Source of the DNA: a virus
IMG/VR virus record: IMGVR_UViG_3300017771_000155
Location: 1-20,609 of that record
Strand: one strand, 5' to 3'
Length of the DNA stretch: 20,609 nucleotides
The translations under genes were made by a program, and so were the position numbers. The notes under the pieces were generated by a model, which did no database searches, was not told where the DNA came from, and worked only from the letters and a program-made list of their open reading frames with translations. Shown piece by piece: positions 17,361 to 20,609 of this stretch; positions within the stretch are counted from its first letter, which is position 1; each line of letters begins with the position of its first letter.

Positions 17361-17884
17361 TAGTTCGAGAATCCGTAGAAGGTTGTTAGATACTTGGTAG
17401 CTGGCACTGGAGAATTAAATTTAAAATAATATCCGTCTGCGTATGGTTGATTAGGCCCTGTTAAATTTCCAGCAGTACTTTGTTCAAGTGTAAAGTTAGT
17501 TGTAGGAATTTGTAATACGTTTTCAATTAAACATAAAACGTTGTTTGCACTTGTTGATTCAAATACTGGTCCAAACACAGTTTCAACCCCATCTCCTGGT
17601 CCTAGTGTTTGTACTGTAATAGCAGAAGCCGCAGGCTGCACAACTAATTCCCAGTTGCCGCCAACATATGCTTCAATAGCAGTAATGTCAGTATTGTATC
17701 TAATAGTTCCGTCTGCTGTGCCTGGTTGTCTTACACCTACTAAATCTGGTCTTTGTGCTGACGTTCCTTTAGGTAACATCAATCCAGCACTTGTACCCAT
17801 TACAACTCTTCCATAAGGATTAATTGAGATAGAATTATCGCTTGGACTATATCTAGATGTATTTTGGTATTTTAAAAACTTCAT
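17360..17884 (-). CDS. Virion structural protein with AQRP/RYNTD module, 174 aa
   Basis: Begins MKFLKYQNTSRYSPSDNS with GAGG 7 bases upstream. Residues 43-80 carry the module AQRP...G.IRYNTD...EAYVGGNWELV, shared with the 350-aa, 463-aa and left-edge proteins. The C-terminal half (ITVQTLGPGDGVETVFGP, LCLIENVLQIPTTNF, PYADGYYFKFNSPVPAT) looks like a second beta domain of the kind found at phage fibre tips. Its TAA stop shares a base with the ATG of the 463-aa gene. Short length plus the shared module suggests a fibre-tip, collar or baseplate-attached protein. This is inferred from motif and context only. Confidence 0.75.
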   Translation of the reverse strand: MKFLKYQNTSRYSPSDNSISINPYGRVVMGTSAGLMLPKGTSAQRPDLVGVRQPGTADGTIRYNTDITAIEAYVGGNWELVVQPAASAITVQTLGPGDGVETVFGPVFESTSANNVLCLIENVLQIPTTNFTLEQSTAGNLTGPNQPYADGYYFKFNSPVPATKYLTTFYGFSN

Positions 17885-17894
17885 AAGTTTTCCT

Positions 17895-18272
17895 CTACAC
17901 TTGCATTGAACTTACTGTAACAGTAATTAAATCTGCTACAGATGTACCAACCCAAATTTCATCGCCTGAATCTAAGATAATTTTTTCATCACTGAAAAAT
18001 ACTGTTTCGCCTGCAGGCACAATTAATGTGTTAACAATAATGTTATCTGTATCCGGTGTATCACCAGCTTTTACTAAGTACACACTTACATTACATGTAT
18101 TAACAGACTCATCCGTAATAGTTGGAGTACCAAGGTTACAAAGGATCATTGTAGTAATTGCGTTTACCTGTCCTGTAACACTGCCTCCAATAGGAGCACC
18201 TGTAGTTGTACTAGTATAGACTTTTTCCGGAACACTAACACTTGTTGCAGATACTTTTGTACTTTTAATCAT
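17895..18272 (-). CDS. Small beta-rich virion-type protein, 125 aa
   Basis: Begins MIKSTKVSATSVSVPEKVY. The AAAGGA ribosome site overlaps or abuts the region after the TAA of the next gene's neighbour, with only 10-11 bases between genes on both sides. The protein is Val/Thr/Ile-rich: VYTSTTTG near 19-26, ITTMILCNLGTP (about 39-50), NVSVYLVKAG, then VPAGETVFF and EIWVGTSVADLITVTVSS at the end. The order of strands and the VPAG turn parallel the 106-aa and 110-aa proteins, so a similar beta-sandwich is likely. Position between fibre-like genes suggests a small accessory or decoration protein. No specific family is recognised. Confidence 0.75.
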   Translation of the reverse strand: MIKSTKVSATSVSVPEKVYTSTTTGAPIGGSVTGQVNAITTMILCNLGTPTITDESVNTCNVSVYLVKAGDTPDTDNIIVNTLIVPAGETVFFSDEKIILDSGDEIWVGTSVADLITVTVSSMQV

Positions 18273-18283
18273 TTGTTTTTCCT

Positions 18284-19246
18284 TTAAAATATCATACTGT
18301 AAAGTAATGCTCTGTTTCTATTTACTAGTTCTCCAGTTCTAGTACCATTGGTAAAGAACACACCTGTTTGACCTAACTGTTCTTCATTGTGATAAAGAAT
18401 AGTTGATTCGTTTACATATGCTGGAGTAACTGCAATTTTTTCAAGTTCAAGTCCGTAGTTAAGTTTAACTTTACCTGTACCTTGTGTTCTTAAAAAGATA
18501 TTACCGTTAGTATCGTTGTTTGTTATTTCGTTGTTAATAAATTCAAGGTTTTGAATTACTGCTCTATTAGAATAAAATTGAGCACCTAATGAACCATCAA
18601 CAATTACTGAAATAGCACTTTCTCCAAAGGAACTATATCCAGTATTGTCAATCAAGTAAGTTAATGCACCACTAACATCTTTATCAGTAACAATGACCCT
18701 TGTGTCATTATCAATAATTTGGAATGTTGGATTATCTCTAATAGCATCGTCAACATATTTTTTGTTAGGAATGTCATCATCGTCTGTTACTTGATCTTTA
18801 TAATTTGTAGTACCAATAACTTTTACAACGCCTAGTCCTGAACCGATAAGAGTTAAATCTCCCCCATCTGTAGTATCGCTAGTTGTAATAGTTTTTAATC
18901 TTAGACTACTATCATTAAAATTGTAACTTCCGCTGTTACCTTTTGCAATGTTAAACGTATCATCATTTTCATCATAAAAGAATGAAGCAGGCGTTTCGGT
19001 TCCTCTGTCAATCTGTATACCAGCATATCTTAGAGAAACACCTGCGCCTGTTTCACCATAATTTAATTCAATAATGTTATCGTTAACGTTTAAGTTTTCA
19101 GCTTGAACAGTTAATGTATCACCTTCAACAATTAAGTTTCCAGTAATACGAACCTCACCAATACCTGCTCCGGTATCAAATTTTACATTCGACCCTTCGC
19201 CTGTTTTGATTGTATAATCACCATTGGTTTGTACTAACTGTGCCAT
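18284..19246 (-). CDS. Fibre-like virion structural protein, 320 aa
   Basis: Begins MAQLVQTNGDYTIKTGEG with AAAGGT upstream. The N-terminal third has shaft-like beta repeats (VRITGNLIVEGDTLTVQAENL, here VRITGNLIVEGD and TLTVQAENL; NVNDNIIELNYGE) followed by YAGIQIDRGTE and FFYDENDDTFNI, a pattern seen in marine phage fibre-type proteins. In the middle, IPNKKYVDDAI (about 161-171) resembles the PTQRAIKAY-type helix that follows fibre domains in phage tail proteins. The rest is beta-rich (SAISVIVDGSLGAQF, GNIFLRTQGTGKVKL), ending RALLYSMIF. It lacks the GRI start and AQRP module of the other fibre-like genes. By inference it is a separate fibre or baseplate component, probably oligomeric. Confidence 0.75.
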   Translation of the reverse strand: MAQLVQTNGDYTIKTGEGSNVKFDTGAGIGEVRITGNLIVEGDTLTVQAENLNVNDNIIELNYGETGAGVSLRYAGIQIDRGTETPASFFYDENDDTFNIAKGNSGSYNFNDSSLRLKTITTSDTTDGGDLTLIGSGLGVVKVIGTTNYKDQVTDDDDIPNKKYVDDAIRDNPTFQIIDNDTRVIVTDKDVSGALTYLIDNTGYSSFGESAISVIVDGSLGAQFYSNRAVIQNLEFINNEITNNDTNGNIFLRTQGTGKVKLNYGLELEKIAVTPAYVNESTILYHNEEQLGQTGVFFTNGTRTGELVNRNRALLYSMIF

Positions 19247-19265
19247 TATCCGTTACCTTTAATTA

Positions 19266-19715
19266 TTAAGCGTCTTCAGTGAAGTCATCATCATCTGTAC
19301 CAGATAATGTGTTGTCATCACCAGCTTCTTCAACTTGTGCTGCGCCATCTGAAGTACTAGTTGCAAAGTTCCAAGGAACAGTCAAACCGTCATATGCGTT
19401 TGAACCTGTTGCAGATGGTGCTGATAGTGTTGCTTTCTTTCCAGCAATTTTACTTACTAGATAAGTTTCACTGTCGTCCATATTAAATGAAATTGACATT
19501 TCGCCTGCTGTTAATGCTGCTGGTAATTTACCAGTTGTTAGTACACAAGTAAATTCACCTGCTGTTTCAATTTCTTCACAGACAAATTTCTTTGAACCTT
19601 TTTGCTTTACGATATAACCTTCTTTAACTGCTGAGCCGTTATGAAAGTTGACTTTGATTTCTGATCCAGCCGCTGTTGGCTCACCAAACAATCTTTTATT
19701 AAGTGGTCTTCCCAT
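19266..19715 (-). CDS. Small virion-type protein with acidic tail, 149 aa
   Basis: The start is placed at the internal ATG (19713-19715; MGRPLNKRLFG) because AGGAG sits 8-9 bases upstream, separated by a run of A, and because the in-frame extension to 19802 reads through a hairpin-rich leader. The product has a basic N-terminus, a beta-rich core (EIKVNFHNGSAVKEGYIVKQ, then KKFVCEEIETAGEFTCVL), MSISFNMDDSETYLVSKIAGKKATLS, and a strongly acidic, disordered-looking end (EEAGDDNTLSGTDDDDFTEDA, broken here as EEAGDDNTLSG and TDDDDFTEDA). No motif gives a function. As the first gene after the best late-promoter match it may be highly expressed, which would suit an abundant capsid- or tail-associated protein. 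This is inference. Confidence 0.7.
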   Translation of the reverse strand: MGRPLNKRLFGEPTAAGSEIKVNFHNGSAVKEGYIVKQKGSKKFVCEEIETAGEFTCVLTTGKLPAALTAGEMSISFNMDDSETYLVSKIAGKKATLSAPSATGSNAYDGLTVPWNFATSTSDGAAQVEEAGDDNTLSGTDDDDFTEDA

Positions 19716-19816
19716 TTTTTTTCTCCTATTAAGTAGTCCTATGCGAGTTCTAGTCGCTACGCTGTGGGTTAAACAGCATAAGTCCGCCACACTATGCGGC
19801 ACACTTTAGACACAAG
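19716..19816 (-). promoter_or_regulatory. Hairpin-rich 5' leader of the 149-aa gene
   Basis: On the minus strand this gap can form three consecutive hairpins before the ribosome site: 19786-19791 with 19795-19800 (6 bp with one G-U), 19761-19765 with 19773-19777 (5 bp perfect), and 19743-19746 with 19754-19757 (4 bp). AGGAG and an A-run follow, directly before the ATG at 19715. Together with the late promoter match at its upstream end, it looks like a deliberate untranslated leader, possibly for mRNA stability or for control of a highly expressed late gene. Confidence 0.4.
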
Positions 19817-19824
19817 TATTTATC
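19817..19824 (-). promoter_or_regulatory. T4-type late promoter match GATAAATA
   Basis: Minus strand GATAAATA is a perfect match to the NATAAATA late motif described for T4-like cyanophages, and one base from T4's TATAAATA. It overlaps the TAA stop of the 89-aa gene and lies about 100 bases before the 149-aa ATG, at the head of the whole structural gene run. No other perfect match was found in the gaps of this window. Confidence 0.5.
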
Positions 19825-20089
19825 TTCTGCTAAGAATAGATAAGAGTTCTTGCTGTCCAACAGTTTTAAGGAGAATGTTGATATTGTCTATTTCTGCTTG
19901 GGCACGTTCTAAATGTATAGTACGTTTTGTCTGCCTGTGCATAATCATGTGCTGACTATGATTATCAATGAGCTTTTCTAGTGCTTTAGATAACTGACGA
20001 ACATCGTGTTTGAACATAGAATGGTTCTTATTCCATTTTTTCACTTGTTCTCTTAATAAAGAGAAGTCTTTGTCGTCTTTTATCTCCAT
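19820..20089 (-). CDS. Small helical protein of unknown function, 89 aa
   Basis: Begins MEIKDDKDFSLLREQVKKW. The protein is almost wholly helical and charged, with regularly spaced Leu/Val/Ile (VRQLSKALEKLIDN about 30-43; ERAQAEIDNINILLKTV about 61-77), suggesting a coiled coil, and a His/Met/Arg-rich middle (NHSQHMIMHRQTKRTIH). There is no ribosome site before the ATG. The -10 of the promoter at 20096-20124 ends 6 bases upstream, so the message is probably leaderless. The next internal ATG (codon 25) also lacks a ribosome site. It lies outside the late leader and has its own sigma70-like promoter, so it may be an early or regulatory protein rather than a virion part. Function not recognised. 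Confidence 0.6.
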   Translation of the reverse strand: MEIKDDKDFSLLREQVKKWNKNHSMFKHDVRQLSKALEKLIDNHSQHMIMHRQTKRTIHLERAQAEIDNINILLKTVGQQELLSILSRR

Positions 20090-20095
20090 GCTAGT

Positions 20096-20124
20096 ATTAT
20101 ATAGTATTTTGGACAGTTAGTCAA
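20096..20124 (-). promoter_or_regulatory. Near-consensus sigma70-type promoter (TTGACT-17-TATAAT)
   Basis: On the minus strand, TTGACT (20119-20124), a 17-base spacer and TATAAT (20096-20101) match the bacterial housekeeping consensus at 11 of 12 positions. The -35 box begins one base after the T-run of the upstream terminator. Predicted start is at or within 1-2 bases of the ATG at 20089, implying a leaderless transcript. A host-sigma promoter would fit early or middle expression, in contrast to the late octamer downstream. Confidence 0.65.
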
Positions 20125-20125
20125 G

Positions 20126-20150
20126 AAAAAAGACGCCGTAGCGCCTTTTT
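20126..20150 (-). terminator. Intrinsic terminator with UACG tetraloop
   Basis: Read on the minus strand: A-run, GGCGC, loop TACG, GCGTC, then six T. The 5-bp stem has one G-U pair that would be an A-C mismatch on the plus strand, so it is built for minus-strand RNA. The A and T runs extend the stem. The C(UACG)G loop is of the very stable UNCG class common in bacterial terminators. It ends transcription from the putative RNA gene upstream, insulating the next promoter. Confidence 0.8.
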
Positions 20151-20370
20151 AAAATATAAGCAAAATAGGTAGGACTTGGTTACACCTACAAGCACGTACA
20201 CAGAATACCATTCTATCACGCACAACCTAGTTCCGCTCGGTAGAGCAATGTGATCCTCAGTCTCTCAACCTTGAACCTGGGTACCACCCCTAACTAGTCA
20301 AGTTCGACCCTTCTGGTAAAGGCCTCTTCCTTGCACTATAAACAAAAGTTAATTACTCTTTTGTTGCTAT
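20126..20370 (-). ncRNA. Putative structured small RNA, about 245 nt
   Basis: A gene-free stretch between a sigma70-like promoter and an intrinsic terminator, clearly less AT-rich than its flanks. On the minus strand it can form hairpins at 20341-20365 (8-bp perfect stem at the 5' end), 20306-20324 (7 bp, loop of 5, two G-U), 20298-20304 with 20267-20274 enclosing 20279-20289, 20250-20254 with 20215-20219 enclosing 20235-20246, 20202-20214, and 20169-20173 with 20185-20189. Two stems pair as G-U on the minus strand but mismatch on the plus strand, supporting minus orientation. A 6-bp pairing of 20292-20297 with 20227-20232 could make a pseudoknot. No long reading frame, tRNA or tmRNA signature fits. 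Class unknown; marine metagenome RNA families are candidates. Confidence 0.5.
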
Positions 20371-20376
20371 ATTATT

Positions 20377-20404
20377 AATATAACACAAAATAAGTATTTG
20401 TCAA
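20377..20404 (-). promoter_or_regulatory. Sigma70-type promoter for the putative small RNA
   Basis: Minus strand TTGACA (20399-20404) is a perfect -35 box. A 16-base spacer leads to TATATT (20377-20382); an alternative TATTAA gives an 18-base spacer. It starts 21 bases after the stop codon of the upstream gene, and the predicted start is near 20370, just before the 8-bp hairpin at 20341-20365. Confidence 0.55.
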
Positions 20405-20425
20405 CCTCTTTTATTTTGGATAAAA

Positions 20426-20609
20426 CTATATATTATTACTTGAAGTAACAGAAATATGTTTTAGTACTTTGCCAGTATTCTCGCCACTTTTTACAGTATA
20501 TCCACTAGTACCACTACCATTAATGTTTGGCTCAGAACGTGACATCATTAAGATGCGTTCCTTACGAGCTCTCATTTTTGCCTCGCGGTATGTTTTGTGT
20601 AAATGATCG
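20426..20609 (-). CDS. C-terminal end of an unrecognised protein (runs off right edge)
   Basis: A 60-residue open C-terminus on the minus strand ending SVTSSNNI with TAG at 20426-20428; the frame is open to the window edge. The visible part starts with a basic helical stretch (HKTYREAKMRARKERILMM) and continues into a polar, Gly/Ser/Asn-rich tail (PNINGSGTSGYTVKSGEN) followed by GKVLKHISV. An internal ATG exists, but no ribosome site is obvious before it, so continuation upstream is more likely. It is not included in the longer open frames because the start lies outside. Family and function cannot be told from this end. Confidence 0.6.
   Translation of the reverse strand, partial: DHLHKTYREAKMRARKERILMMSRSEPNINGSGTSGYTVKSGENTGKVLKHISVTSSNNI

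Noticed and set aside
19716-19802. Upstream extension of the 149-aa gene to an ATG at 19802
   Set aside because: AGGAG correctly precedes the ATG at 19715, and the extension (Cys/Arg-rich) covers the hairpin leader.
20226-20310. tRNA-like segments on the plus strand (GCTC-GGTA-GAGC arm, GTTCGA)
   Set aside because: The D-arm loop is too short, there is no 5-bp anticodon stem at the right distance, and no 7-bp acceptor pairing. The stems fit the minus-strand RNA better.
20341-20365. AT-rich 8-bp hairpin as a terminator for the upstream gene
   Set aside because: The stem is A/T-rich and no T-run follows on the minus strand; it lies just after the predicted start of the small RNA, so it is better read as its 5' stem.

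Overview
The window looks like part of the late (virion structural) region of a marine tailed phage, most likely a T4-like myovirus of the kind that infects cyanobacteria or SAR11-type bacteria. This rests on several observations. All genes are on the minus strand and tightly packed. The DNA is AT-rich with no host-type genes. Octamers resembling the T4-type late promoter (NATAAATA) sit in the larger gaps. The proteins are mosaics of tail-fibre and adhesin modules: carbohydrate-binding-like repeats, beta-helix, beta-propeller, and the AQRP...RYNTD and PTQRAIKAY motifs. The exact phage and host cannot be fixed from the sequence alone.

In transcription order (high to low coordinates), the window opens with the C-terminal end of an unrecognised polar protein (20426-20609). 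Next is a roughly 245-base gene-free stretch that appears to encode a structured small RNA. It has a sigma70-like promoter at 20377-20404, several hairpins, and an intrinsic terminator at 20126-20150 with a UACG tetraloop. A second near-perfect sigma70-like promoter (20096-20124) starts right after the terminator. Its predicted start coincides with the ATG of an 89-aa helical protein, implying a leaderless message. The only perfect late-promoter octamer overlaps that gene's stop codon and precedes a structured leader.

From 19715 downward come the virion-type genes: a 149-aa small protein, a 320-aa fibre-like protein, a 125-aa beta protein, a 174-aa and a 463-aa protein overlapping at TAATG, a second structured leader with a partial late-promoter match, a 350-aa paralogue of the 463-aa protein, a 110-aa beta protein and a 121-aa protein. 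Two giant paralogous adhesins follow (1862 and 2602 aa), then a 106-aa beta protein and the start of another fibre-like protein running off the left edge.

The two giant genes fill about 13.4 kb of the 20.6 kb. They share one plan: seven carbohydrate-binding-like repeats, a beta-helix, a split BNR-type beta-propeller and a common C-terminal module. They differ in size largely through extra copies of a helical module and an 80-residue roaming domain in the larger one. The set reads as the host-recognition and tail/baseplate periphery of a virion, with small beta proteins interspersed among fibre-like proteins. No tRNA, CRISPR array, insertion sequence or plus-strand gene is supported.
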